Below, one piece after another: positions 1 to 9,180 of a stretch of 64,000 bases of DNA. Origin of the DNA: Candidatus Thiosymbion ectosymbiont of Catanema sp. Cochon2018 (GTDB taxonomy: Bacteria; Pseudomonadota; Gammaproteobacteria; Chromatiales; Chromatiaceae). The first letter of the stretch is position 1; every line of letters begins with the position of its first letter. Position numbers and translations under genes: made by a program. Location of the stretch: contig WYCW01000003.1 in assembly GCA_011392765.1 (NCBI GenBank), positions 478,465 to 542,464 on the forward strand. Reading direction: 5' to 3'. The notes under the pieces are model-generated. The model was not told the DNA's origin. It worked only from the letters and a program-made list of their open reading frames with translations, and searched no databases.

Positions 1-1173
1 ATAGCTCGATCCACCCCACCGGTCGCGAACGTCGTAGGCCACTGCAAGTCCGAGAACCCGCAGCCGATCTTTAAGGAAGGGGTGGTTACCGAAGATATCC
101 GTCTCGCTGTTGATGACATCGAAGCCGCCTTCGACGAAGAGGTTGCGCGATCGGGTGCGAGTCATCGGGTAGACGACCTTGAGGTTGGCGAGGAGCTTGG
201 TGGAGTCGTAATCGAATTTGGCTATGGAGCCGCCGGGGTTGGAGTTACCATAAGAAAGGAGGCCGGAGAGGTGGGTACCACGCTTGCCGATCCGCACCGA
301 GCTATCGAACACTCCGACGCGTTGGTTCTTGCGGTTGCCCCCGAAACCCTCCCCCGGATCACTGACCAGACCGGTAATCGCGACATTCTCTCCGAAGCGC
401 GTGAATGAGTTGGCGCCGGCGCGGAGCGCGACCTCCCACTCGCCGGTGAGCGTGCTGCCGATATTGTCGACCAGCACCAGTTTGTCGAAACGCTTGCGAC
501 TGGCGATCACGGCGAGTCGGGATGCCCCGACTGTATCCTCGGATGCCTGCAGCACCCCTTTGACCTCGATACCCGGCAGGTCGTTGGCCAAGAGCAAGGC
601 GCGTTCCAGGGTGCCCAATTTGAGCGGACGTTCCGCGGCGACGGGCTCGAAGTAGCCCTCGATAAGCCGCTCGACGGACCCGATCGCTCCTTCGATCACG
701 ACGCTATCGATATATCCCTCGAGCACCTCGAGATACATGCGCCCATCGACGATGCGTTGCGGGGGTACGATTACCCGCGAGAGGATATAGCCATCGTCCC
801 GATAACGACGTTGAATCTCGCCGGCAAGCTCGTAGATTTCAGCCAGCGACACGATGGTGCCATACCGGCTCTCAAAAACCGCCAGCAGCTCCTCGGGGAA
901 ATAGACGGTGGCGCCCACCAGGTCGACGGCCCGGAGCTCGAATTGAATATGCTCCGCGCCGCTCGGTGCGAATGATTCATGACCGGGGGGAACGGCAGGG
1001 GCACTGCTGCCTTCGGGCAAGTTCGGGCGATTCCCTTCCAGATTACGCAACCAGACGTCGGGCTCCCCGGATTCGACGGATAGGGTTTGAGCCGTGGCTA
1101 TCTCAAGCACCCCCGCGGCCAGCAGCAGCACCTGCCCGGCAAGATACCAACCCGCCGCCCTAGAGAATCCCAT
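1..1173 (-). CDS. FhaC/ShlB-type two-partner secretion outer-membrane transporter, 3'-truncated by window edge
   Basis: This reading frame has no start in the supplied frame list because it runs off the window, but it is open for 391 codons from an ATG at 1173, with an AGGGGAG ribosome site upstream. An N-terminal signal peptide (hydrophobic core about residues 8-25, cleavage near ATA-QT) is followed by a POTRA-type region (about 75-150) containing the typical FPEELL, GYILSRVIVPPQ and YIDSVVIEG segments. The start of a beta-barrel follows (KLVLVDNIGSTLTGEWE, then YGNSNPGG). Family members are about 550-600 aa and export a TpsA exoprotein across the outer membrane, so the missing part is the C-terminal barrel. 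No TpsA partner is visible; it may lie beyond position 1. Family assignment is from motif recognition. Confidence 0.85.
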   Translation of the reverse strand, partial: MGFSRAAGWYLAGQVLLLAAGVLEIATAQTLSVESGEPDVWLRNLEGNRPNLPEGSSAPAVPPGHESFAPSGAEHIQFELRAVDLVGATVYFPEELLAVFESRYGTIVSLAEIYELAGEIQRRYRDDGYILSRVIVPPQRIVDGRMYLEVLEGYIDSVVIEGAIGSVERLIEGYFEPVAAERPLKLGTLERALLLANDLPGIEVKGVLQASEDTVGASRLAVIASRKRFDKLVLVDNIGSTLTGEWEVALRAGANSFTRFGENVAITGLVSDPGEGFGGNRKNQRVGVFDSSVRIGKRGTHLSGLLSYGNSNPGGSIAKFDYDSTKLLANLKVVYPMTRTRSRNLFVEGGFDVINSETDIFGNHPFLKDRLRVLGLAVAYDVRDRWGGSSY

Positions 1174-1448
1174 ACCTGATCTCCCCTGCCTCCTCTCGAC
1201 GGCCTGGTCCGTCCGCCGGGATTGCCTAATGAATTGACCCGTCACCCACGCTTCCCTGCCGTGATGCAGGTCGCTCGCCCCGGCATTATCAGCGACTACC
1301 CACGTACTTGCACAATGGGGACATCACGCAACCAAAGGCGTTGCCAAGATCGTGTCGAAGGACAAATCACAGCGAGCCGCCTGCTGCAGACAGGTCGCTG
1401 CGGCTGATCGATCCGCAGCGGCCTGATCTCCTGTGCAACAGGTGGTTA

Positions 1449-2177
1449 TCAAGAGTCTTCAGATGGGGTAGAGACCGCCTCGGAGGCGGAACGTTCGGCC
1501 TCGATTTCCTCCGGAGCCGAGAAGGTCACCCGGCGATTGACGGCATCGTAGGGATTGGTCCCGTTCAATGGCCGGGATTCTCCCAAACCGCGAATCGTCA
1601 ACCGTTCCCCGGCGACACCATGCTTTTCCATGAGGTAGTTGCGCACCGCCTCGGCCCGCCGCTGCGACAGGTCGCGGTTGAGTGCCTCGGACCCGGAGGC
1701 GTCCGTATGCCCCTCGACGACGAACGCGAATCCCTTCAACTCCTCACGATGCAACACCTCCCCGATCTTATCCAGAAACGGGATGGTCTTCGGATCCAAT
1801 CGGGCCGAGTTGATCCGGAACTGAAGGCGGAAGGAGGCCGGTCCGGCATCCGGGTTACCCTCGGAGGGAGGCAGGGGCGCCTGGACCACCGATCGCGTGC
1901 GCCTGGGTTTCGAGGCCCTGTACACGCGCTTGGGTTTCGAGCCGCTTCGTGCCCGCTTGGGCTTCGAGCCCCTCGAAGAGGCACGGGAAGACTTCTTCGA
2001 ATGCACGCGCCGCGCAGGCGGCGCCTTGCTGATCGAACGCGTACTCTTCAGGGCACGCAAGACTTCCGCCCGCGAGGCGTTCGGGTTGAGATAGCTCCCC
2101 TCCGCCCACGCGTCGAATGCGGCAAGGCTTATCACGAGCAGGGAGAGCAGGCTGATCTTGGGCTTGATGTTGCGCAT
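1449..2177 (-). CDS. OmpA-family peptidoglycan-binding protein with basic linker
   Basis: Predicted 242-aa exported protein. The start is taken at the ATG at 2177 (MRNIKPK...), which begins a clean signal peptide ending near DAWA-EG and has AAGAGG upstream; an in-frame upstream start at 2225 would spoil the signal. Residues about 50-95 form a Lys/Arg/Ser-rich linker made of repeated KPKR/KPRR units. The C-terminal half is an OmpA-like domain: FRINSARLDP, VVEGHTDASGSEALN, LSQRRAEAVRNYL and LGESRPLNGTNPYDAVNRRV include the Asp and Arg that contact diaminopimelate in this family. It lies on the same strand as the TpsB transporter. The role is probably anchoring envelope structures to the cell wall; a more specific role cannot be given. 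Confidence 0.85.
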   Translation of the reverse strand: MRNIKPKISLLSLLVISLAAFDAWAEGSYLNPNASRAEVLRALKSTRSISKAPPARRVHSKKSSRASSRGSKPKRARSGSKPKRVYRASKPRRTRSVVQAPLPPSEGNPDAGPASFRLQFRINSARLDPKTIPFLDKIGEVLHREELKGFAFVVEGHTDASGSEALNRDLSQRRAEAVRNYLMEKHGVAGERLTIRGLGESRPLNGTNPYDAVNRRVTFSAPEEIEAERSASEAVSTPSEDS

Positions 2178-2336
2178 GGCTCGATTTACCTCTTGGTTTG
2201 ATTCCGTTGGAATCCGTGGCCCCATCGTATGATGGCACCATGCCGACCATGGTTTTGTTTAGGAGTATAGTACGCTCCGTTGCCGCCAGGAAGTGGGGCC
2301 TGGGTGCCGGGCAGAATAGGCATCTATTTTCGAAAA

Positions 2337-2619
2337 CATGATCTTGTAGGTTGGGCAAAGCCGCTGGGGACGGTGGCAGCCGCCGTGGACTGCATGGACT
2401 CAGTGGACCACGTGGACCGGGGGTCGCTGTGTGCCCCCGAGTCCATGCAGTCCATACCGTCCATGTTGTCTAATGGGCTACCCTCATGTCGCCATGTGGT
2501 CCACGGCGGCGTGCCCAACATCACAGGAGGTTTCAAAATGTTGGGCACGCCGCGTCCCTGCGGCTTTGCCCAATCTACAAGATCATGTTTTTGGGAGGAT
2601 TTAGACGCGCTCGCCCGGT
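2337..2619. repeat. Family D long hairpin repeat (copy 1)
   Basis: The left arm at 2337-2364 (CATGATCTTGTAGGTTGGGC and onward) is the near-perfect reverse complement of 2560-2587. Inside lies another GCCCAACAT...ATGTTGGGC hairpin. The right edge (GGATTTAGACGCGCTCGCCC) resembles the terminal repeat of the family C elements. Related copies occur near 18391, 29529, 31494, 39760 and 48781. It occupies the space between the OmpA-like gene and the kinase gene and is unlikely to be coding. Confidence 0.8.
2386..2454. repeat. Perfect 16-bp inverted repeat nested in family D copy
   Basis: TGGACTGCATGGACTC at 2386-2401 is repeated in inverted orientation at 2439-2454, with a 37-bp GC-rich loop that itself contains GTGGACCACGTGGAC. 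None of the other family D copies in the window carries this insert. Confidence 0.8.
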
Positions 2620-2663
2620 GGTGGGCACAGCCCACCCTACGATGGATATCAACAGCCCTTAAG

Positions 2664-4664
2664 ATGTTACCGATGGACCCGAGCACATCTCAGCACACCC
2701 CCCTTCCCGAAGGCTCGGATGTCGGCGGGTACGATATTACCCGGACCCTCGGGTCCGGTACCTTCGGTATCGTTTATCGCGCCGAGGGACATGTGCTCAA
2801 GGATCCGGTCGCGATCAAGGAGTTTTTTCCGCGGGATATCGCCTACCGAACCGATGACGGGCAGGTTACGCCGCGGCAGGATCACGCGGAGGATTTTGCC
2901 TGGGCGCTGGATCGCTTCGTCAGCGAGGCGAAGACGCTCCGCAGGCTGGCCGAACCGCAACCGCACCCGAATATCATCCAGGTCCAGCACGTTATCGAGA
3001 AGAACGGCACCTCGTACTTCGTCATGAAGTGGGAAGACGGGGAGGCATTGGATGTCGTCCTCGAGCGCGAGCCGCGTTGGGACGAGGAACGCCTACAAAG
3101 GATTCTGGAGGCGTTGCTCGCCGGGCTGGAGCATGTCCACGACGCCGATGTGCTGCATCGGGATATCAAGCCGAGCAATATCCTGATCCGACCAGACGGC
3201 ACGCCGGTACTGATCGATTTCGGATCCTCACGCCGGGTCTCCGGCAACCAGGATATGTCCCAGTACGTCCAGTTGACACCGGCCTTCGCACCGCCGGAGC
3301 AACAGTATGGTCAGTATGGAAAGTGGACGGATATTTACAGCCTCGCCGCGACCTTGTTTTTTGCACTCACCGGCCACAAACCGGACCCCGTCGCGGCGGT
3401 GCGCCCCAAACTTGCCGACGAACTGCAGGGCCGCTACACGGACCGCTTTTTGAGCGGCATCGATGAGGCCCTGGAGCTGAACTACCGAGAGCGTCCGCAA
3501 TCCGTCGCCGAGTGGCGTTCGGCGTTGGGCCTGGAGTCGGATCAGAGTACCGGCGTTCCGCCCCGGACTCAGCATGAACTCCCGAGCGATGACTCGGAGG
3601 CAACCATCGTCATGCGGAAACCGGGGCCCGATCAGGCTCGGCAAACGGGGCTACCGGTCTCGGGACCGGCAGTCGCCGCGCCCACGGTCGTCCTGCCCGC
3701 CCTCCCGGACCCGGAAAACGCAGGCGAGTCGCCTCCCCCGGATACAAGCCGCCCCGAACCGACCGGCGAGGAGCCGAAATCCAAGCGGATCGGTTGGTTG
3801 AGGACCCATTGGCTGAGCGCCCTGTCGCTTGCCGTGGCGGCGGGGATCCTGGCACTGCTGATCTGGTTGTGGGCCGGACTGAACACAGAACCGCCGCCAC
3901 CTCCGGTCGAAGGCCCTGAGTCCGACGAATCACCCACGGAGGGCAAATCAACATCACCGTCGGGACAGGAACAACCCAGGGGACACGCGGAAGTGTCCGA
4001 GTCACCAACAGTAGTGACACCCTCCGAGCCGGCTCCGCCACCGCCCACCGCGGAGCAACAAATCTCCAAGGTTATCGAAGGCTTCGACTGCACCCCACTG
4101 CAAGCTGAAAAGCTCACGGAAGGCGGCTATGCGATTAAAGGGTATGTCGCCAGTCAAACCGATCTCAGGCGATTGAATACCGAATTGGGCGCAATCGCCC
4201 AAGTCACGATCGACAGCGGCGGGGTAGCGGTCGTTCCGCGCCCCCTGTGCCCCCTTCTGGGGCTGGTGAGTCGGTATTCCACCCCGTCACGACTCTCCAT
4301 CGTGCCCAACCACCCCGACGGACGCTACATCACCGGCGATGACTTCAGTGTCGTCTTCCGCAACGGCGACCAGTCTTCGGGGCGGCTGTACGCCTTCTAT
4401 ATCAGCTCCGCGGGCGAGGTCTACGCTCCCCCCGAGGCGTTCGATCGGCTCTTATACGTCGGCGCCGAAGTGGGGCTGGACGGCTACAAGGCCAGCGCAC
4501 CCGGCAAGGATCTCATGCTCGCCCTCTGGTGCCGGGGCGTGAGCTTACCGCCACACCTGGGCCGACTGGATCGCATCGAGGATTTGCTACCGACCCTGGA
4601 TGAGGTCCTGGAGGAACACGCATCCAATTGCGACATAAGCCGACGCTTCATCGAGATTCGCTGA
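2664..4664 (+). CDS. Membrane-anchored serine/threonine protein kinase with C-terminal sensor-like domain
   Basis: A Hanks-type kinase of 666 aa from the ATG at 2664 (ATG 2673 is also possible; neither has a good ribosome site). The upstream in-frame extension to 2280 runs through a repeat and is not believed. Visible motifs: glycine loop LGSGTFGIVYRAE (about 28-40), VAIKEFF lysine, catalytic HRDIKPSNIL (about 165), DFGSS (about 184) and APPEQ (about 209). A Pro-rich linker leads to one transmembrane helix (LSALSLAVAAGILALLIWLW, about 380-400), then a Pro/Ser-rich stretch. The extracytoplasmic region of about 230 aa contains a short BON-like segment (KVIEGFDCTPLQAEKLTEGG) and an end (GDDFSVVFRNGD, GRLYAFYISSAGEVY) resembling DUF4384-type domains. 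Its substrate is unknown. No phosphatase or FHA gene lies nearby. Confidence 0.88.
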   Translation: MLPMDPSTSQHTPLPEGSDVGGYDITRTLGSGTFGIVYRAEGHVLKDPVAIKEFFPRDIAYRTDDGQVTPRQDHAEDFAWALDRFVSEAKTLRRLAEPQPHPNIIQVQHVIEKNGTSYFVMKWEDGEALDVVLEREPRWDEERLQRILEALLAGLEHVHDADVLHRDIKPSNILIRPDGTPVLIDFGSSRRVSGNQDMSQYVQLTPAFAPPEQQYGQYGKWTDIYSLAATLFFALTGHKPDPVAAVRPKLADELQGRYTDRFLSGIDEALELNYRERPQSVAEWRSALGLESDQSTGVPPRTQHELPSDDSEATIVMRKPGPDQARQTGLPVSGPAVAAPTVVLPALPDPENAGESPPPDTSRPEPTGEEPKSKRIGWLRTHWLSALSLAVAAGILALLIWLWAGLNTEPPPPPVEGPESDESPTEGKSTSPSGQEQPRGHAEVSESPTVVTPSEPAPPPPTAEQQISKVIEGFDCTPLQAEKLTEGGYAIKGYVASQTDLRRLNTELGAIAQVTIDSGGVAVVPRPLCPLLGLVSRYSTPSRLSIVPNHPDGRYITGDDFSVVFRNGDQSSGRLYAFYISSAGEVYAPPEAFDRLLYVGAEVGLDGYKASAPGKDLMLALWCRGVSLPPHLGRLDRIEDLLPTLDEVLEEHASNCDISRRFIEIR

Positions 4665-4678
4665 TCCCCCAGTACAGG

Positions 4679-5280
4679 GGAATCATTTTTTTCCGCTTTT
4701 TCCGCAAAGGAACGCCAATCAACGCAAATTGGTCGCAATAGGTCACATTCTATTTTTTGTCCACAGATTACGCAGATTCTCACAGATTATTTTGTTTTTA
4801 ATCTGCGAAAATCTGCGTAATCTGCGGATAGATCAAAGCGACCGGATCATTTTTCCCATTTTCTGTCCACAGATTACGCAGATTCCCACAGATTATTTTG
4901 TTTTTAATCTGCGGAAATCTGCGTAATCTGCGTAATCTGCGGATAGATCAAAGCGACCGGATCATTTTTCCCATTTTCTGTCCACAGATTACGCAGATTC
5001 TCACAGATTGTTTTGTTTTTAATCTGCGAAAATCTGTGTAATCTGCGGATAGATCAAAGCGACCGGATCATTTTTCCCATTTTCTGTCCACAGATTACGC
5101 AGATTCTCACAGATTATTTTGTTTTTAATCTGCGAAAATCTGCGTAATCTGCGGATAGATCAAAGCGACCGGATCATTTTTCCTATCTTCTGTCCATAGA
5201 TTACGCAAAGTATCACAGATTGTTTCGTTATCATGACGCTTCTTGATTCATTTGCGTTGATTTGCGTTCATTTGCGGCTA
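4679..5280. repeat. 106-bp tandem repeat array (about 4.4 units), each unit a hairpin
   Basis: Units begin TGTCCACAGATTACGCAGAT at 4758, 4864, 4979, 5085 and (diverged) 5191. Spacings are 106, 115, 106 and 106; the long one carries an extra 9-bp GTAATCTGC. Each unit is an inverted repeat (CAGATTACGCAGATT...AATCTGCGTAATCTG around a T-rich loop) followed by GATCAAAGCGACCGGATCAT. The flanks (4700-4735 and 5250-5280) carry AACGCAAAT/GATTTGCG motifs shared with 61255-61352. No gene is seen in this 620-bp gap between the kinase and the convergent Aas-like gene. Confidence 0.9.
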
Positions 5281-5284
5281 ACTT

Positions 5285-8200
5285 TTAGGTGGCGAGCGCC
5301 AATTTCCTGGCCCCGGAGAAGTCGGTTTTTCCACTGCCGAGCTTGGGGACCTGCTCCACCCGCCGGATCTCGGCGGGGATGGTAAGCGGATTCAGACCGG
5401 CATCGATCAAGGTCTTGCGCAACCCGTCCGGGTCCAGGTCGACCGCGATCAGCAGGATAATCCGCTCACCCTTCTTCGGGTCCGGGACATTGACGGCCAC
5501 CAGGTCCAGCTCCGGTTCAGCAAGCACCTGCCGGACCTGTTCCTCGACCTGGGTCAGACTGACCATTTCACCCCCCAGCTTGGCGAACCGGCTGTAGCGA
5601 TCGACGATGGTCAGGAAGCCGTCCCGGTCCAGACGGCCCTTGTCGCCGGTCTTGTACCAGCGGCGGCCGTCGAGCTCGACAATGGCCTCGGCAGTTTTTT
5701 CACGGGCATCGAGATAGCCCTTCATCACTTGCACGCCGCTGATCAGGATGAGCCCTTCCTCTCCCGACGGCAGGGTTTCCAGACTCACCGGATCGACGAT
5801 GCGGAAGCTGGTTCCCGGAAAGGGCATCCCCACGGTACCGGGCCTGTTACCAACCTGGGTCCGCCACTCATCGGTGTCCAGGCTATCGGGCAGGTTGCAG
5901 CTCGCCACCGGTGCCGTCTCGGTAACGCCATAGCCTTCGTAGATGGGTTTTTGGAATCGGAGGGCAAAGGCCTCGCGCAAGTCCGGGCCCAGTCGCTCGG
6001 CGCCCGTAATGACCACCCGCAGGGATTCCAGCATCACGGGATGGATGTGTTTATTGCGGGTATAGAAACGCAGAAAGGTGGGGGGGCTGAACAGGATGGT
6101 GGCACGATGGCGGGCGACAGCCTTGGCGCTGCCGAGGGCGTCCGTGGGGTCCGGGTGGCAGACCATGGGGATACCTTCCAGGAGGGGCAGGAAGGTGGTA
6201 ACCGTCAGCCCGAAGGCGTGAAACAGGGGCAGATTGGAAAGGATCCGGTCGTCGGTCTCCAGGTTGAGCATGTCGAAGGTCTGACGCACATTGGCCAGGA
6301 TGTTGCGATGGGTGAGCTCGATACCCTTCGGGGCTCCCTCGCTGCCGCTGGAGAACAGGATGACGGCGGTGTCTTCGGGAGCGACCCGATGATCGGGAGC
6401 GACCCGATGATCGGGAGCAACCCGATGATCGGGAGCAACCCGATGATCGGGAGCAACCCGATGATCGGGAGCAACCCGCTGACCGAACAGGCCCCAGGCC
6501 CAACCGCCGGGAAGAATACTTGCGGCCGCGAGCATCAGCAGGCCCTCGGCCTTGCCGATCCCCGCCTTCAGGTCCTCCATGTAATGCAGCTCGATCCCAT
6601 CCAAGACGTCGCTCAGATCCAGTCCCCGGTCCTTGAGCCTGACGAGGAACTGCCGAGCAGTGATGATGTTGCGGATGCCCGCGCGCTCCATACCCGCACG
6701 CAGGGCCTCGCGGCCGGCGGTGTAGTTGAGATTGACCACCGTCCTGCCGGCCAGAAGGACAGCCATGTTGGCGATGGCCCCGGCGGCGCCGGCGGGCATG
6801 AGGACCCCCAGGTTCTGCGTCGGCGCCAGCCGCCGGACCCGGCGCGCAAACAGGAAGACGGCGGCCATGAAGCGGCGGTTGGTCAGCTCGGTACCGGTCG
6901 AGTCCAGGACACAGGGCCGGCCGCGCTGCCGGGCGGCGGTTCTGAGCCAAGCCTCGGGCAGTGTCGGCAGGGTTCGGGCATAAATCTCCCAGGCGTTGAC
7001 CGAGCGCTCGAATACGGACTGCTTGACTTGCACGGAGGTCGCGGAAAGCGGCAGGGGCGCCCCGAAGGCCAGCACCGGATCCCGCGCCCGCCGGCGGTGA
7101 TTCTCCCTGAGCTTGGCGTTGGCGAACGAGAAGGCGCTGCCCCAAAGCCCGTGCAGATAGAAGGGCAGGATAACGCCCTCCTCTACCCTGGCCGCGGCCG
7201 ACTCGAAGTCCCGTTCGAACTCCCCGAGCTGACCCGTGCGGCTGATGTGTTTTTCGGGGAACAGGCAGACGACCTCCCCCGCGTTCAGCAGCTCGGCAAC
7301 GGTATCCATTGCCTTCTCGCCTTGGTCGGCGGGGATGGGTACTATCCCGAACAAGTCGAGCAACCGGCGCTGGTACCAGCGCCCGTAGCCAGCCGGCTCC
7401 AGCACGAAGCGAACCGGCCTCGGGCTGGCCGTCCGCACCGGTAACCAATCGATCCGGGAGACGTGATTACCCAGCAGGAGTACCCCTCCCCGGGGCGGCA
7501 TGTTCGCACGCCCGATCACTTTTAACCGGTAGCGGAGCGCAAGGATGCGTTCTGCCAGGAAACGCGCCCAGGACCGGGGCAGCCTGTAGAAGGTGTAGAT
7601 GGTCCCGCCCAACGCCATGACCCCCAGGGCCTGGATGATGGGAAGGCTGCCGCTCTCCAGCCGGGCGGCCGCTACCGTCAGCCCCAAAAAGGCCAGCATC
7701 ACAATGTGTTGCACGAAATTATTGGCGGCCAGAACGCGGCCCAGCCCCGAAGCCTCGGCACGGAGCTGGATCAGCGCATTCAAAGGCACCAGGAACAGCC
7801 CACCCATGATGCCGATCACCAGAAAATCCAAGGCCATGGTCCAAACCGAGGGCAGGCCCGGCAGCAGGAACAAGCCGACGGCGATGCCCAGGGCGCCGAT
7901 GGGAACCAATCCCGTCTCTATATGGCCGCGGGACACCCTGCCCGCGATGACCGAGCCCAGGGCGATACCGATGCCGGAGCAGGCCATCGCGCCCTGGATC
8001 GCTACTGTATTGGTCGCCCCCAGGGTCTCCTTGGCAAAGGCAGGAAAGGTCGCGACCATCACCTGCGCGATGGCCCAAAAGCCCGCCAGACCCAGGATCG
8101 AGAGCCAGATGACCCGATTCCGGTAGGCCAAACCTAAGTTCTCCATCAGGTAACGACCGGTGCGGTACTCCCGCCAGTCGAAGTGCATAGCCGCGCGACG

Positions 8201-8821
8201 GTGCTGCTTCTCGGGCAGCCGGTACGCAAGGGCCAGCTCGAGCAGGGAAAAGCCCACCAGGAACCAGCCCACGGGTGCGACCAGCCCCATGACCTCCCTG
8301 GTGGTCATAAAAGTCTTTTCTGCCAGGAAGGCCTCGAACAGTACCGAGAAGAAAAAGATCCCCGCCAGGATGCCCGCGGTTACCGTAGCCTGAACGATTC
8401 CGTTGCCGGCGGCCAGCGATTCCTCGCCTACCAACTCTTTAATAAAACCGTACTTGGCCGGCGCATAGAATGCACTCTGAACCGCCAGCAGAAAGGTCAT
8501 GGCGAAGGCCGGCCAGAACCAGCCCAGATAGTAAAAGGCGGTGATCGCCAGGGTGAGCCCGACCGCGGCCCAGGCACTGATCCGCATCACCTGGTTCTTG
8601 GGGTACTTGTCCGCGAAAAACCCGGAGGGTGTGAACAGCAGCACGTACGGCAGCAGGATCAGGGCATTGACGATGGCCGTCAGGGTAACCTGCAAATCCC
8701 CTTCATAGACCTTGAACAGGGTGTTCTGGATGATGATCTTGTGCCCCAGATCCACGAAGGCGTTGAGGAAGGCCACCGCGACATAGGGCAGGAAACCGGT
8801 AATGCGAAAGAGTTGCAGCAT
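5285..8821 (-). CDS. aas: LplT-Aas type fusion: lysophospholipid MFS transporter / acyltransferase / acyl-ACP ligase
   Basis: An 1178-aa fusion of three activities that E. coli splits between LplT and Aas: import of lysophospholipid, acylation of its sn-1 position, and activation of fatty acid onto ACP. Residues about 1-410 form a 12-helix MFS transporter. Residues about 430-640 are a PlsC-type acyltransferase with H-x4-D (HVSRID, His about 453) and an FPEKHIS motif. Residues about 650-1178 are an AMP-binding ligase with the phosphate loop ILFSSGSEGAPKG, YGVTETAP and YKTGDKGRLD. Start ATG 8821 has AGGA 10 bp upstream. An unusual run of RVAPDH repeats (6376-6478) sits just before the ligase phosphate loop. 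The protein should be in the inner membrane, recycling lysophosphatidylethanolamine. Monocistronic, convergent with the kinase gene. Confidence 0.9.
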   Translation of the reverse strand: MLQLFRITGFLPYVAVAFLNAFVDLGHKIIIQNTLFKVYEGDLQVTLTAIVNALILLPYVLLFTPSGFFADKYPKNQVMRISAWAAVGLTLAITAFYYLGWFWPAFAMTFLLAVQSAFYAPAKYGFIKELVGEESLAAGNGIVQATVTAGILAGIFFFSVLFEAFLAEKTFMTTREVMGLVAPVGWFLVGFSLLELALAYRLPEKQHRRAAMHFDWREYRTGRYLMENLGLAYRNRVIWLSILGLAGFWAIAQVMVATFPAFAKETLGATNTVAIQGAMACSGIGIALGSVIAGRVSRGHIETGLVPIGALGIAVGLFLLPGLPSVWTMALDFLVIGIMGGLFLVPLNALIQLRAEASGLGRVLAANNFVQHIVMLAFLGLTVAAARLESGSLPIIQALGVMALGGTIYTFYRLPRSWARFLAERILALRYRLKVIGRANMPPRGGVLLLGNHVSRIDWLPVRTASPRPVRFVLEPAGYGRWYQRRLLDLFGIVPIPADQGEKAMDTVAELLNAGEVVCLFPEKHISRTGQLGEFERDFESAAARVEEGVILPFYLHGLWGSAFSFANAKLRENHRRRARDPVLAFGAPLPLSATSVQVKQSVFERSVNAWEIYARTLPTLPEAWLRTAARQRGRPCVLDSTGTELTNRRFMAAVFLFARRVRRLAPTQNLGVLMPAGAAGAIANMAVLLAGRTVVNLNYTAGREALRAGMERAGIRNIITARQFLVRLKDRGLDLSDVLDGIELHYMEDLKAGIGKAEGLLMLAAASILPGGWAWGLFGQRVAPDHRVAPDHRVAPDHRVAPDHRVAPDHRVAPEDTAVILFSSGSEGAPKGIELTHRNILANVRQTFDMLNLETDDRILSNLPLFHAFGLTVTTFLPLLEGIPMVCHPDPTDALGSAKAVARHRATILFSPPTFLRFYTRNKHIHPVMLESLRVVITGAERLGPDLREAFALRFQKPIYEGYGVTETAPVASCNLPDSLDTDEWRTQVGNRPGTVGMPFPGTSFRIVDPVSLETLPSGEEGLILISGVQVMKGYLDAREKTAEAIVELDGRRWYKTGDKGRLDRDGFLTIVDRYSRFAKLGGEMVSLTQVEEQVRQVLAEPELDLVAVNVPDPKKGERIILLIAVDLDPDGLRKTLIDAGLNPLTIPAEIRRVEQVPKLGSGKTDFSGARKLALAT
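6376..6478 (-). repeat. In-frame 18-bp tandem repeat encoding RVAPDH units
   Basis: CGGGAGCAACCCGATGAT and a GCGACC variant are repeated about six times head to tail. Because the unit is 18 bp, copy-number changes add or remove exactly six residues of the Aas-like protein (about residues 781-815) without shifting frame. Confidence 0.92.
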
Positions 8822-8906
8822 GTTGATTTTCCTGCAAAGAGGACCTTAAGGACAGTGTAGCCCTTTGCTTCCGACTTAGGGGAGCTTGAAAATTGGTGTA
8901 GAGTCA

Positions 8907-9013
8907 GAGGCTGTCTAAAAACTAACACATTGATTTTAAAGCGGTAGGGTTATTGCTGGGTTTTGGCCGTCCCTGGCCGCAACCCAGCCTACGGTCCCTT
9001 TTTAGACAGTCTC
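8907..9013. mobile_element. Short MITE-like element with GAGGCTGTCTAAAAA ends (copy 1)
   Basis: The left end GAGGCTGTCTAAAAACTAAC matches in inverted orientation TTTTTAGACAGTCTC at the right end. The interior holds a GCTGGGTTTTGGCC...GGCCGCAACCCAGC hairpin. A second copy with the same left 29 bp and a different interior is at 16736-16881. No transposase is encoded and no clear target duplication was found. Confidence 0.7.
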
Positions 9014-9029
9014 TTAGACGGCCTCTAAG

Positions 9030-9152
9030 GCATTGGCAGAGCTGCTGAACGTCCGTCCCGGTGAGGTCCGCGCCCTACTGCACGGGCAGTTGCCTGGGGA
9101 ACGTACCGATGAACTTAAGCAGCAGCTCCTCGAGACCGGGACACCGCTGTGA
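9030..9152 (+). pseudogene. Short orphan C-terminal-like coding scrap
   Basis: The 41-codon frame ALAELLNVRPGEVRALLHGQ... ending at TGA 9150-9152 reads like the helical C-terminal end of a protein. An in-frame TAG at 9015-9017 and the MITE immediately upstream cut it off, leaving no plausible start. It precedes the Uma2 relic on the same strand. I cannot name the family; it is probably a remnant. Confidence 0.3.
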
Positions 9153-9180
9153 ATCCGAGGTAAATTCTTTGCGTGAGTGA

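Noticed and set aside
1308-2201. Plus-strand frame of 297 codons over the OmpA-like gene
   Set aside because: Antisense to a gene with signal peptide and complete OmpA motifs.
2280-2663. In-frame N-terminal extension of the kinase
   Set aside because: It translates a family D repeat and its nested palindrome; kinase homology begins only after 2700.
4758-5230. Tandem array considered as a CRISPR
   Set aside because: Units are contiguous 106-bp copies without unique spacers, and no cas genes are present.
5729-7444. Long plus-strand reading frame (571 codons) opposite the Aas-like gene
   Set aside because: It is the antisense of a well-conserved coding region with high GC; its GSNPMI repeats are simply the reverse of the RVAPDH repeat.
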